NCBI GenBank assembly: GCA_900768505.1
Contig: CAAGED010000007.1
Span: 1 to 36,554 of the forward strand
Direction: 5' to 3'
Source of the DNA: Lentisphaeria bacterium
Lineage (GTDB): Bacteria > Verrucomicrobiota > Lentisphaeria > Victivallales > Victivallaceae
DNA: 36,554 bases
Shown: piece after piece, positions 8,522 through 16,344 of the stretch
Layout of the letters: each line of letters begins with the position of its first letter
Numbering within the stretch: position 1 is the stretch's first letter
Position numbers and translations under genes: made by a program
Notes under the pieces: model-generated
Databases searched by the model: none
The model's input: the letters and a program-made list of their open reading frames with translations, nothing else
What the model was told of the DNA's origin: nothing

Positions 8522-9780
8522 AACTTATCCTCGGGCCGGTTCTCTGACTTCAGTTGTTGATTTTTTTTAATGCTCTCCTGGCGATATTTTTTTTCGACAA
8601 TTTCCCGGCGGGACAACTCGGAAATGGCAACTTTTTTACCATCCTCCAGCAGATGATTGCCAATAGTGATGACCGGCATGGTAAGTTCCGGTGAGGTTAT
8701 TTCAATAATCTTTTTGTCGGATAAGCCGGTGGTAACCGGGATGAATTCAGCGGTTTCACTTTTGGCGTCGTAGCCAAAAACTCCCTGTACGCCATTTTTT
8801 GTCACCACGGCGTTAAGCGGAACAACCTGGGCGTTTTCGTGTTCACTGAGAATAATTTTCACCCGCACAAACATTCCCGGACGCAGAAGTAAATTGGGGT
8901 TGGGTATGGAGATTACTGCTGTGGCGTTGCGTGTCTGCTCGCTCAGGGTGTTTCCCACCTGCATAACCGTGCCGGTAAAGGTTCGATCCGGGTATGCGTC
9001 GGCGCAGATTTCCGCAATCTGCCCCGGCCTCAGGTAGCGGTAATCACGCTCGATGACCGGCACTCGAACCTTGATGCGGTCGATTTCCACAATATTCAGG
9101 ATTGGTTTGCCGGTATTTATCAGGCTGCCGGCATCCACGTAACGCTCGCCGACGTGGCGAAAATCCGAGCCGTCGCTCCAATCAGCGTAAATTTGGGTGT
9201 CGGAAAGTTTTAATCGGGCATTGGCCAATTGAGCTTCGCAGCGCTTCAAGTCGGCGGCGCACATTTCGACGGTGGCCAACTGGGCTTTAAGCGTGCTTTC
9301 GGCGGTTTCGTAGGCGGATATGCTTCCGGCCTGGTTTTGGCGCATGGCTTTCTGGCGGTTGAATTCATTTCTGCGCAATTCGGCGATGCCCTGAGCCTCC
9401 TTAAGTTTAGCCTTGGCATATTCCAAATTGGCCTCGTTTTGGTGTACATCCTGCCGATATTCAAAATCGTCAATTTTGGCAATCAAATCGCCTCGCTTGA
9501 TGGTGTCACCAATATCAAACTTCAACTCCATGAGTTTGCCCGAAACCTTGGGATCGACGTCAAAGCTGCTCCATGGAAAGGTTCCGCCGGAGAAAGTGCG
9601 CAAATCCTGCAGATTTTTTCGTTCCACGTTGACCATATTGACCACTACGGCCTGAGCGGTGCGCCTGGTTGACTCGGTGGTGTTTTCCTTGCCCTTGGCT
9701 TCGAGGTAGCGATAAATGGCAAACACGGCGGCGGAGGCGAATAACAATAAAAGGATGAAAGCGGTTATTTTTTTACTCAT
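8518..9780 (-). CDS. RND efflux periplasmic adaptor (membrane fusion protein)
   Basis: This 420-residue adaptor joins the adjacent RND pump to an outer-membrane channel. A signal or anchor segment (MSKKITAFILLLLFASAAVFAIYR) is followed by a split biotinyl-lipoyl domain (KVSGKLMELKFDIGDTIKRGDLIAKID, then NTGKPILNIVEID). Between them lies an alpha-helical hairpin, residues about 110-190, rich in Ala/Glu/Arg. A beta-barrel with GNTLSEQTRNATAVISIPNPNLLLRPGMFVRVKI follows. The C-terminal 40 residues are highly charged. I start it at ATG 9780 rather than at the upstream ATG 9864, because the extra 28 residues are encoded by AT-rich DNA containing a TATAAT-like box (minus strand, 9850-9855). It is the first gene of a two-gene operon. 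Confidence 0.88.
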   Translation of the reverse strand: MSKKITAFILLLLFASAAVFAIYRYLEAKGKENTTESTRRTAQAVVVNMVNVERKNLQDLRTFSGGTFPWSSFDVDPKVSGKLMELKFDIGDTIKRGDLIAKIDDFEYRQDVHQNEANLEYAKAKLKEAQGIAELRRNEFNRQKAMRQNQAGSISAYETAESTLKAQLATVEMCAADLKRCEAQLANARLKLSDTQIYADWSDGSDFRHVGERYVDAGSLINTGKPILNIVEIDRIKVRVPVIERDYRYLRPGQIAEICADAYPDRTFTGTVMQVGNTLSEQTRNATAVISIPNPNLLLRPGMFVRVKIILSEHENAQVVPLNAVVTKNGVQGVFGYDAKSETAEFIPVTTGLSDKKIIEITSPELTMPVITIGNHLLEDGKKVAISELSRREIVEKKYRQESIKKNQQLKSENRPEDKL

Positions 9781-10303
9781 ACAAAATAAATTCCAAAAAA
9801 AATATGTTAATTTAAAAATTTTTACCTGAAAAAAAACAATTCCACATATATTATATACGTTCAAGAAGCTTAGTTTATTGCAGTGATTTACAAAAAAATA
9901 AAAATTTCCGGATAATATATGTTTTTTTATGGTGAGGCGAATTCACGGCGGCCGGTTTGATCAAATGTTAATATTGGATAATGTTTGAATAAAAAATTGG
10001 TGTTTAGGGGTGCAAAGTGGCTACACACACCTTGCAGCAGGGGGCTGAATAAAAAAAATCAAAAAAAATTATTTACTGTAAATAATTAATATGTATGTAT
10101 ATATAATAAATTAGCGTAAAACTTGGTTATTTTTTTATCTAAGTTTTACTTGAAAAAAAATCATTTTATGTTATGTTATATGTATACTTAGATAAAAAAA
10201 TATCTATATCAAAATATCGATATATAAGTATCTAATGTGAATTTTGAAAAAATAAGTAATAGAGGCTTTACTTTTAATCCATAAATCCAGGAGGACACAA
10301 TAC
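9781..10303. other. AT-rich divergent intergenic region
   Basis: About 520 bp separate the RND adaptor (minus) from adhE (plus). It is strongly AT-rich and contains no plausible gene. It should hold both divergent promoters. A small imperfect hairpin (TGCAA...TTGCA, 10011-10036) and the larger inverted repeat listed at 10130-10200 are the only structures I can support. No Rex-type TTGTTAAN4TTAACAA site is visible. Confidence 0.5.
10130..10200. promoter_or_regulatory. 15-bp perfect inverted repeat upstream of adhE
   Basis: TTTTTTTATCTAAGT (10130-10144) is the exact reverse complement of ACTTAGATAAAAAAA (10186-10200). The arms are separated by 41 bp. The loop contains a possible promoter, TTGAAA (10150-10155), 16 bp, TATGTT (10172-10177). 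The arrangement suits a pair of operator half-sites or a leader/upstream hairpin controlling adhE, whose ATG is 104 bp further on. No regulator can be named. Confidence 0.4.
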
Positions 10304-12916
10304 ATGGATAATAAAAACGAAAAAGCAGTAGTTGAAGTAGATCCGGCAATGCAGATGTTGGAGGAAAAAATTGCCCGCGTCAAGAAAGCTCAGGAGAAGT
10401 ATGCTGAATACACTCAGGAGCAGGTGGACAAAATTTTCGCCGCAGCCGCAATGGCCGCCAATAACGCCCGTATTCCGCTGGCCAAAATGGCAGTGGCAGA
10501 AACCGGCATGGGGGTAGTTGAAGATAAGGTAATCAAGAATCACTTCGCATCTGAATTCATTTATAACAAGTACAAGCACACCCGCACCTGCGGTGTTATC
10601 GAAAGCAATGAAGCTGAAGGTATCGAAAAGGTCGCTGAACCGGTCGGCATTATCGCCGGTGTGGTTCCTACCACCAATCCAACCTCAACGGCGATCTTCA
10701 AGTCACTCCTGGCCTTGAAGACCCGTAACGGTATTATCTTCTCTCCGCACCCGCGGGCTAAGAAATCCACCATTGAGGCGGCGAAGGTTGTACTCAATGC
10801 CGCAGTTGCCGCCGGTGCTCCGGATGGAATTATTGATTTTATCGAAGAGCCCAGCGTAGCGCTGTCAGCGGCTTTGATGAAGCATAAAAATATCAGTTTG
10901 ATTTTGGCCACCGGCGGTCCCGGCATGGTAAATGCGGCCTACTCCTCCGGTACTCCGGCAATCGGCGTTGGCGCTGGCAATACTCCGGCAATTATCGACG
11001 AAACCAGCGATATACAAATTGCGGTAAGCTCAATTCTGCAGAGTAAAACCTTTGATAACGGCATGATCTGCGCCTCCGAGCAGTCCGTGGTAGTAGTGGA
11101 GAAGGTTTATGATGCGATCAAATCTGAGTTTCTCAAGCGCGGCGCATACATTATGACAGCCGAAGAGTGCAAGAAGGTTGGAGCGTTCATTATTCAGGAT
11201 GGTAAACTCAATGCCGCCATTGTTGGACAGCCGGCGGCCAAAATCGCTGAATTGGCTGGTATTAAGGTTCCGGCCGCGACCAAGGTTTTGATTGGCGAGG
11301 CCAAGAGTGTAAATCGTGAAACTCCGATGTCGTTTGAAAAACTCTCTCCGGTATTGGGCATGTTCAAGGTAAAAGATTTCAACGAAGCGTTGATTCGGGC
11401 GGAGCAGTTGCTGGAATTTGGCGGGTTGGGACACACCAGTGTGCTTTACACTTCGGAAGCGAACGTTGATCGAATCAAGGAATTCAGCCATCGCATGAAG
11501 AGCGGCCGTACGTTGGTTAATATGCCATCCAGCCAGGGGGCAATCGGTGATATTTTCAACTTCAGTCTGGCGCCCTCGTTGACCTTGGGTTGCGGATCAT
11601 GGGGAGGCAACTCCATCAGCGAAAATGTCGGCCCGAAACACTTAATCAACACCAAGACCACTGCACTGCGGAGAGAAAATATGTTATGGTTCAGAGTTCC
11701 AGAGAAGATTTACTTCAAATACGGCTGCTTGGGCGAAGCGATGAAAGACCTGGCAGAATTCAAAAAGGCTTTCATTGTAACCGACCAGTTCCTCTACACC
11801 AGCGGTGCATTGCGTCCTATTATCAATTATCTGGAAAAGATGGGCATAAAGTATGATGTCTACGGCAATGTTGAGCCGGATCCGACTCTTTACAGTGCGG
11901 AGCAGGGGGTATTGCGGATGAAGTCGTTCCAGCCGGATTTGATTATGGCATTCGGCGGCGGTTCTGCAATGGATGCGGCCAAGATCATGTGGCTGCTTTA
12001 CGAACACCCGGAAATCGACTTCCAGGATATTGCAATGCGTTTTATGGATATCCGCAAGCGTGTATTCAGCATTCCGAGATTGGGAACCAAGGCCAAGATG
12101 GTGGCGATTCCGACCACCAGCGGTACTGGTTCGGAAGTCACGCCTTTCGCGGTTATTACGGATGAAAAGAGCGGCAACAAGTATCCGCTGGCTGATTATG
12201 CGTTGACTCCGAATATGGCGATTATCGATACCAAATTTGTTATGACCATGCCGAAACGTTTGACTGCGTACAGTGGATTTGATGCAATCAGTCACGGTTT
12301 GGAGGCGATTGGTTCAATTATGGCGTCGGATTACACCAATGCTTTGGCCAAGGAGTCGCTGCGGATTTTGATGAAGTATCTGCCCCGTGCATACAACGAT
12401 GGGGCAACGGATGAAGAGGCGCGTGAAAAAGTTCATAATGCCGCCACCATGGCCGGTATGGCATTTGCCAATGCGTTTTTGGGAATTTGCCACTCCATGG
12501 CACACAAGATGGGTGGTGCGTTCCACGTTCCGCACGGCTTGGCCAATGCGATTTTGTTGAATGAGGTGATTCGTTACAATGCAACGGATTGTCCGACGAA
12601 GCAGGGCACTTTCTCCCAGTACAAGTATCCCAGCGTAAAACAGCGTTATGCTGATGTGGCTGAGATGTTGAATTTGGAAGGCCGGAATGCGGATGAGTCA
12701 ATTGAGAACTTGCTTAAAGCGTTGGATGATATGCGTCATAAGTTGGATATTCCGATGACGTTCCAGGCGGCTGGCGTACCGGAAGCGGAGTTCTTGGCAC
12801 AGGTTGACGAAATTGCAGAAAAGGCGTTTGATGATCAGTGCACGGGGGCTAATCCGCGTTATCCGCTGATTAGTGAACTCAAGGCGATGCTGATGAAGTG
12901 TTACTATGGAAAATAA
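10304..12916 (+). CDS. adhE: bifunctional acetaldehyde-CoA / alcohol dehydrogenase
   Basis: This 870-residue cytoplasmic enzyme reduces acetyl-CoA to acetaldehyde and then ethanol, oxidising two NADH. The aldehyde dehydrogenase half (about 1-440) holds the catalytic cysteine, Cys256, in FDNGMICASEQ. The iron-dependent alcohol dehydrogenase half (about 455-870) shows GGGSAMDAAK and four metal ligands: Asp660 and His664 (FDAISHGLEA), His730 and His744 (HSMAHKMGGAFHVPHG). Both halves appear intact, and the length is close to the E. coli enzyme (about 890). AdhE family members form filaments (spirosomes). AGGAGG lies 8 nt before the ATG. The gene is flanked by a long upstream region and a strong terminator, so it is a single-gene unit. 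Codon use is notably more C-rich than its surroundings, as expected for a highly expressed gene. Confidence 0.97.
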   Translation: MDNKNEKAVVEVDPAMQMLEEKIARVKKAQEKYAEYTQEQVDKIFAAAAMAANNARIPLAKMAVAETGMGVVEDKVIKNHFASEFIYNKYKHTRTCGVIESNEAEGIEKVAEPVGIIAGVVPTTNPTSTAIFKSLLALKTRNGIIFSPHPRAKKSTIEAAKVVLNAAVAAGAPDGIIDFIEEPSVALSAALMKHKNISLILATGGPGMVNAAYSSGTPAIGVGAGNTPAIIDETSDIQIAVSSILQSKTFDNGMICASEQSVVVVEKVYDAIKSEFLKRGAYIMTAEECKKVGAFIIQDGKLNAAIVGQPAAKIAELAGIKVPAATKVLIGEAKSVNRETPMSFEKLSPVLGMFKVKDFNEALIRAEQLLEFGGLGHTSVLYTSEANVDRIKEFSHRMKSGRTLVNMPSSQGAIGDIFNFSLAPSLTLGCGSWGGNSISENVGPKHLINTKTTALRRENMLWFRVPEKIYFKYGCLGEAMKDLAEFKKAFIVTDQFLYTSGALRPIINYLEKMGIKYDVYGNVEPDPTLYSAEQGVLRMKSFQPDLIMAFGGGSAMDAAKIMWLLYEHPEIDFQDIAMRFMDIRKRVFSIPRLGTKAKMVAIPTTSGTGSEVTPFAVITDEKSGNKYPLADYALTPNMAIIDTKFVMTMPKRLTAYSGFDAISHGLEAIGSIMASDYTNALAKESLRILMKYLPRAYNDGATDEEAREKVHNAATMAGMAFANAFLGICHSMAHKMGGAFHVPHGLANAILLNEVIRYNATDCPTKQGTFSQYKYPSVKQRYADVAEMLNLEGRNADESIENLLKALDDMRHKLDIPMTFQAAGVPEAEFLAQVDEIAEKAFDDQCTGANPRYPLISELKAMLMKCYYGK

Positions 12917-12949
12917 TCAGTAGGAATTGAGAAGCAGTTTCGAAGAGTT

Positions 12950-12987
12950 GCGGTGGAAGGTTGAAAAATCTTCCACCGCTTTTTATT
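12950..12987 (+). terminator. intrinsic terminator of adhE
   Basis: GCGGTGGAAG (12950-12959) pairs perfectly with CTTCCACCGC (12970-12979) and is followed directly by TTTTTATT. It begins 34 bp after the adhE stop codon. Confidence 0.92.
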
Positions 12988-13002
12988 CCGGCGCAAAATC
13001 TC

Positions 13003-13173
13003 TGCACCACGGATTGATTTGTTGCACAAATCAATCCTACGCGGGGTAAAAATGCGTAATTGATTGTTTTTTGACATGCAATCTACCTAAAATTTTTACC
13101 ATCTTCTTCGCTCTGGCGTAATCAGACGATTTATGTTACAAACAGGTATAATGTTTTAGGCATAATAATGCGC
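13003..13173. repeat. dispersed intergenic repeat, copy A
   Basis: This segment is closely repeated at 36231-36401 in the same orientation. Both copies open with a 12-bp perfect hairpin, GGATTGATTTGT / ACAAATCAATCC with a 3-nt loop (13011-13037 here). Both continue with GCGGGGTAAAAATGCG and a shared CTCTGGCGTAATCAGACGAT block, and end near ATGCGC. A weaker resemblance continues to about 13345, where CATCTGCTTCGGA matches the CACCTGCTTCGAC of the second copy. On the minus strand both copies keep an open frame ending HFYPA-stop. However, codon differences between the copies are mostly non-synonymous, so it is not a conserved gene. The rest of the 440-bp adhE-pepT gap holds nothing else I recognise. 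Confidence 0.85.
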
Positions 13174-13356
13174 TAAAAACTCATAATAATATCAGAAAAC
13201 AAAATTTGCCGTGTTAGCCGCAAGAAGCCGATTTCGCGAGGCGGAAGCGGCGTAGTGCAGGGTCGTGCGCCATATTCTGGGGTGGGCGGGGTCGAAAATC
13301 CCCCGTAACTAAACGACCGCCACATCTGCTTCGGACCCGGGTTGCTAAACAATGAT

Positions 13357-14571
13357 TTATTTAGAGTTTTCAGCCAAATATACAATTACTTTCACGGTAC
13401 GTTGCATTTCATCCAATACGGCAAATTCGCATTCCCCGTGAAAATTGTATCCGCCAGTTCCTAAATTTGGACAAGGGAGTCCGCGGAACGAAAGATAAGC
13501 TCCTGCCGTACCGCCGCGAACCGGGACAAATAACGGTTCCATACCGGCGGCACGAACTGCTTTCTCTCCCAAGGCAATGAGCTCCGGATGGTTACGAATA
13601 ATCTCCTCCATGTTTCGATACTGATCTTTGATGGTTAATTTAACTGTACCAGCGCCATACTTTTCGTTAATAACTCCGGCAATGCGGCGAAGGTTTTCCT
13701 TGCGCTGTTCAAAATTATTCTTTTGGTGGTCGCGAATCAGATAATTGGTTTGGGCCGCACTGACGTTGCCGGAGGTGTGTGTAAGGTGGTAGAAGCCTTG
13801 AAAATGTTCGGTTTTTTCCGGAACCTCATCCTGAGGCAACATTGAATCGATTTCGAAAGCGATTTTCTGAGCATTTTTCATCAAATTTTTTGCCGATCCC
13901 GGATGAACCGAAAAACCGGTAATATTAAAAGTGGCTTCGGCGGCGTTGAAATTTTGAAATTCAATTTCTCCGGCAGCTCCGCCATCGATGGTATATGCAT
14001 AATCGGCACCAAATTTTTCCACGTCAAAAAACATGGTATCCTCGCCAATTTCTTCATCCGGCGTGAAAGCGATTCTCAGTGCCCGGTGAGAAATATTTTC
14101 CGTAAAAATTTTTTCCAGTGCTGTCATGATTTCGGCAATTCCGGCCTTGTCGTCGGCCCCCAGCAGGGTGTGTCCGTCGGTGACAATCAGGGTTTGATTC
14201 CGCAATCTGCCAAGTTCCGGAAATTTTTTTTCATCCAGCGTCAGCCCGCTGTCACTTAAAACAATCGGGTTGCCATCGTAATTGATGATACTTGGTTTTA
14301 TATTGCTGCCGGCGGCGGAGGCTGAGGTGTCGAGGTGAGCGATTAGACCGAGTACCGGTTCATTCTCCCGGCCGGGGGAGGGTGGAACGTCGGCAAAAAC
14401 GTAGGCTTTCTTGTCTCGTCGGACGTTTGTCAAACCTAAGGCTTTTAATTCTGATTCGAGAAGTTTTGCCAGGAGATGTTGACCGGGGGAGGATGGATGT
14501 TCGCCGGAGAGTGCATTGGATTGGGTATTGATGGCGACATAAGAGAGAAAGCGTTCCACTAAATCAGGCAT
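13357..14571 (-). CDS. pepT: peptidase T (tripeptidase, M20B)
   Basis: This 404-residue cytoplasmic zinc aminotripeptidase removes the N-terminal residue of tripeptides for amino-acid recovery. The co-catalytic motifs are in order: GLIAHLDTS (His and Asp), LLGADDKAG (bridging Asp), TPDEEIG (general-base Glu pair), YTIDGG (Asp ligand) and YNFHGECEF (last His ligand). The dimerisation lid domain carries FSVHPGSAKN. Length matches E. coli PepT (408). I start at ATG 14571, preceded by AAGGAT. The upstream ATG at 14607 sits directly against the -10 box and could not lie on the transcript. It is transcribed alone. Converging adhE lies beyond the dispersed repeat. Confidence 0.95.
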   Translation of the reverse strand: MPDLVERFLSYVAINTQSNALSGEHPSSPGQHLLAKLLESELKALGLTNVRRDKKAYVFADVPPSPGRENEPVLGLIAHLDTSASAAGSNIKPSIINYDGNPIVLSDSGLTLDEKKFPELGRLRNQTLIVTDGHTLLGADDKAGIAEIMTALEKIFTENISHRALRIAFTPDEEIGEDTMFFDVEKFGADYAYTIDGGAAGEIEFQNFNAAEATFNITGFSVHPGSAKNLMKNAQKIAFEIDSMLPQDEVPEKTEHFQGFYHLTHTSGNVSAAQTNYLIRDHQKNNFEQRKENLRRIAGVINEKYGAGTVKLTIKDQYRNMEEIIRNHPELIALGEKAVRAAGMEPLFVPVRGGTAGAYLSFRGLPCPNLGTGGYNFHGECEFAVLDEMQRTVKVIVYLAENSK

Positions 14572-14607
14572 AATAAAAATCCTTTCAAAATCATATTGAA
14601 TTTCCAT

Positions 14608-14636
14608 ACTATAATGTCACGGGATTAATTTGTCAA
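14608..14636 (-). promoter_or_regulatory. strong sigma70-type promoter of pepT
   Basis: On the minus strand a perfect TTGACA (14631-14636) and TATAGT (14608-14613) are separated by exactly 17 bp. Transcription should begin near 14601, leaving a leader of about 30 nt. This placement rules out the longer reading of pepT. Confidence 0.85.
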
Positions 14637-14740
14637 GAAATAGTCCATTACTAAATACTTGTGAAATTACCTCGGTTATAAATGTTATCAGGATATTAAT
14701 CTGAAAATTTTTTTACGTAAACGAATTTATCTTGACACCA

Positions 14741-14977
14741 GTGTCGTGTCAAGCGAGATTTTGCCAAAAAAATTGCGGATATTTCTGGCTTTTAATTGGT
14801 GTTTTTTTTGAGTTGCTGATACCGGAGTATCAAAGGTGAGAAACAACCGCCAAGACAAGACAAAAAACTCAACATATTAGCGGCAAACATCTTAAAAAAT
14901 ATTTATATTTTGCTCATGCTGTCCGAAGGCAGCATTGCTCTCATTTGTAAAATGTAAAAATTTGAAATTCAATCTTG
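14741..14977 (-). repeat. left arm of the long inverted repeat around the glycan cassette
   Basis: The reverse complement of this segment aligns along nearly its whole length with 19886-20103. The outer end is GTGTCGTGTCAA (14741-14752), the exact complement of TTGACACGACAC (20091-20102). A 43-bp core (14851-14893) is identical to 19965-20007. The remainder is diverged at roughly a fifth to a quarter of positions by eye. A further TTGACACGACA at 15001-15011 faces the other way, so 14743-15011 by itself also looks like a small element with 11-bp terminal inverted repeats. No transposase is encoded. Other sequence in the 708-bp pepT-glycosyltransferase gap is the pepT promoter and the fragment at 15034-15126. 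Confidence 0.85.
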
Positions 14978-15033
14978 ATTGTTTTTGCGCATAATTATCA
15001 TTGACACGACATTTGGAGGAGGCTCTTTCTTTT

Positions 15034-15126
15034 AAGCAGTATACCGTTGTTTTCGAACCGGCAAACCCAAAGGTGGCAGAGAATGGATTAATAATCCAAA
15101 AAATAACTTCGAATTTTTATTTGTGA
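15034..15126 (+). pseudogene. possible HicB antitoxin N-terminal remnant
   Basis: The frame AAG CAG TAT ACC... translates as KQYTVVFEPANPKVAENGL and ends at a TGA after 30 codons. YTVVFEPA is characteristic of the first strand of HicB-type antitoxins. A strong GGAGGAGG ribosome site lies at 15015-15022, at the right distance, but the expected ATG is missing. No HicA or rest of HicB is nearby. It may equally be a chance match. The call rests on eight residues plus the ribosome site. Confidence 0.3.
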
Positions 15127-15279
15127 TTTGAATTTAATGATACAAGTGGTATTTTATAAGGTGGGAGTTTCATTCGGAAGTTTCTACAATTCAATAATCG
15201 GGAGTCTGTTGAAGATTTTTCCGATAAAATTTTTTCTTCAAAAAAATTGACTGGTTTGGAGATTTTGTCGAGGCGGCGC

Positions 15280-16341
15280 ATGGATAAGATAAGCATCATT
15301 GTTCCGATATATAATACTGCGGAATATCTTCCAGGCTGCTTTGAATCTCTTTTAGCTCAACGCGGAGTTGATTTTGAACTGATTCTTGTGGATGATGGTT
15401 CACAAGACAATTCGGCACAAATCTGCCGTGACTACGAACAACGCTTTCCGGAGCGAATCCGCTTTATCGCCGAAAAGCACGGCGGTGTCAGCGTTGCTCG
15501 CAATGTCGGGCTAAATGCCGCAACTGGCGACTGGATTTATTTTTGTGACTCCGATGACCTGGCTGAACCGGATCTTTGCTGTTATCTGCTCGAGCGTGCC
15601 AAGCAGGAAAACGCCGATATTAGCAGTTGTGCATTAATCTGCGACAGGTCGAAGGAACGGGATATACGGACTAATTATCCTGGTACCGGCGTTGAAGTTT
15701 GGGAGCGCGATGAATTGCTGCACCGTGGCGCATTGCCTTTTTTTCGTCTGAATGGTGTTTCCCACGGAGTAGCCAACAGTCTCTTGCCAACTACACTGTT
15801 TCGCCGGGATTTGATTGAGCAGCATCATATCCGTTTTATAGTTGGACTGGCGCTGGCTGAAGACGAGGCTTTTTTCTTGGAGTATTATATTTATGCAGAG
15901 AAAATGGCACTTTCCAACTCCGTGTTGTATCACTATAACGCTGCTCCGCAGTCTGCCTGTGCGAGTTTTTTCAAAAGGAAATGTCCCTTCGTACGCCGTG
16001 AAAAACAGTGGGCGCTGCTGAGCCGTAATCGCTGGAGACTTTATCATGATGGTGTTTTTGAGAAAACCTTTCCGGAAATACGTGATGAGTTGCGGTTGAC
16101 TGCTACTTACCATGAGGCGTTGCTTATTGAATCTGATACCGGGCTTAGTTTCCGCGAAAAGCTTCAGCGTTTTACTAAATTGATTACCGAAACGCGGCTT
16201 GATCTCAGGGCAACCAAGGCTCCGCAAAATCAGTTATCCGGCAAGTTTCGTTGTTTCCGGTTGCTGATTGATGGCGGAAATATGATGTTAATGATTTTTT
16301 GTAAAATGATTCGTTGGATGGACGCATTAAAACAGAGGTGA
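15280..16341 (+). CDS. GT2 family glycosyltransferase
   Basis: This 353-residue GT-A-fold transferase probably adds a sugar to a lipid-linked surface glycan at the inner face of the membrane. The N-terminal domain is canonical: ISIIVPIYNTAEYL, the nucleotide-binding LVDDGSQDNS (residues 38-45), VSVARNVGL and the metal-binding CDSDD (89-93). There is no transmembrane segment, apart from a mildly hydrophobic stretch near the C-terminus. I start at ATG 15280, preceded by GAGG, because MDKISIIVPIYN is where family members begin. The longer frame from 15247 uses an ATT/TTG-like start without a ribosome site. It is the first gene of a tightly packed cassette (3-bp gap to the next gene). The sugar is unknown. 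Confidence 0.9.
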   Translation: MDKISIIVPIYNTAEYLPGCFESLLAQRGVDFELILVDDGSQDNSAQICRDYEQRFPERIRFIAEKHGGVSVARNVGLNAATGDWIYFCDSDDLAEPDLCCYLLERAKQENADISSCALICDRSKERDIRTNYPGTGVEVWERDELLHRGALPFFRLNGVSHGVANSLLPTTLFRRDLIEQHHIRFIVGLALAEDEAFFLEYYIYAEKMALSNSVLYHYNAAPQSACASFFKRKCPFVRREKQWALLSRNRWRLYHDGVFEKTFPEIRDELRLTATYHEALLIESDTGLSFREKLQRFTKLITETRLDLRATKAPQNQLSGKFRCFRLLIDGGNMMLMIFCKMIRWMDALKQR

Positions 16342-16344
16342 ACA

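Noticed and set aside
13037..13130. Conserved small protein ending HFYPA in both copies of the dispersed repeat
   Set aside because: Comparing the two copies codon by codon, about nine codons differ and most changes alter the amino acid (for example Val/Ala, Leu/Arg, Arg/Trp). Purifying selection on a protein would show the opposite pattern.
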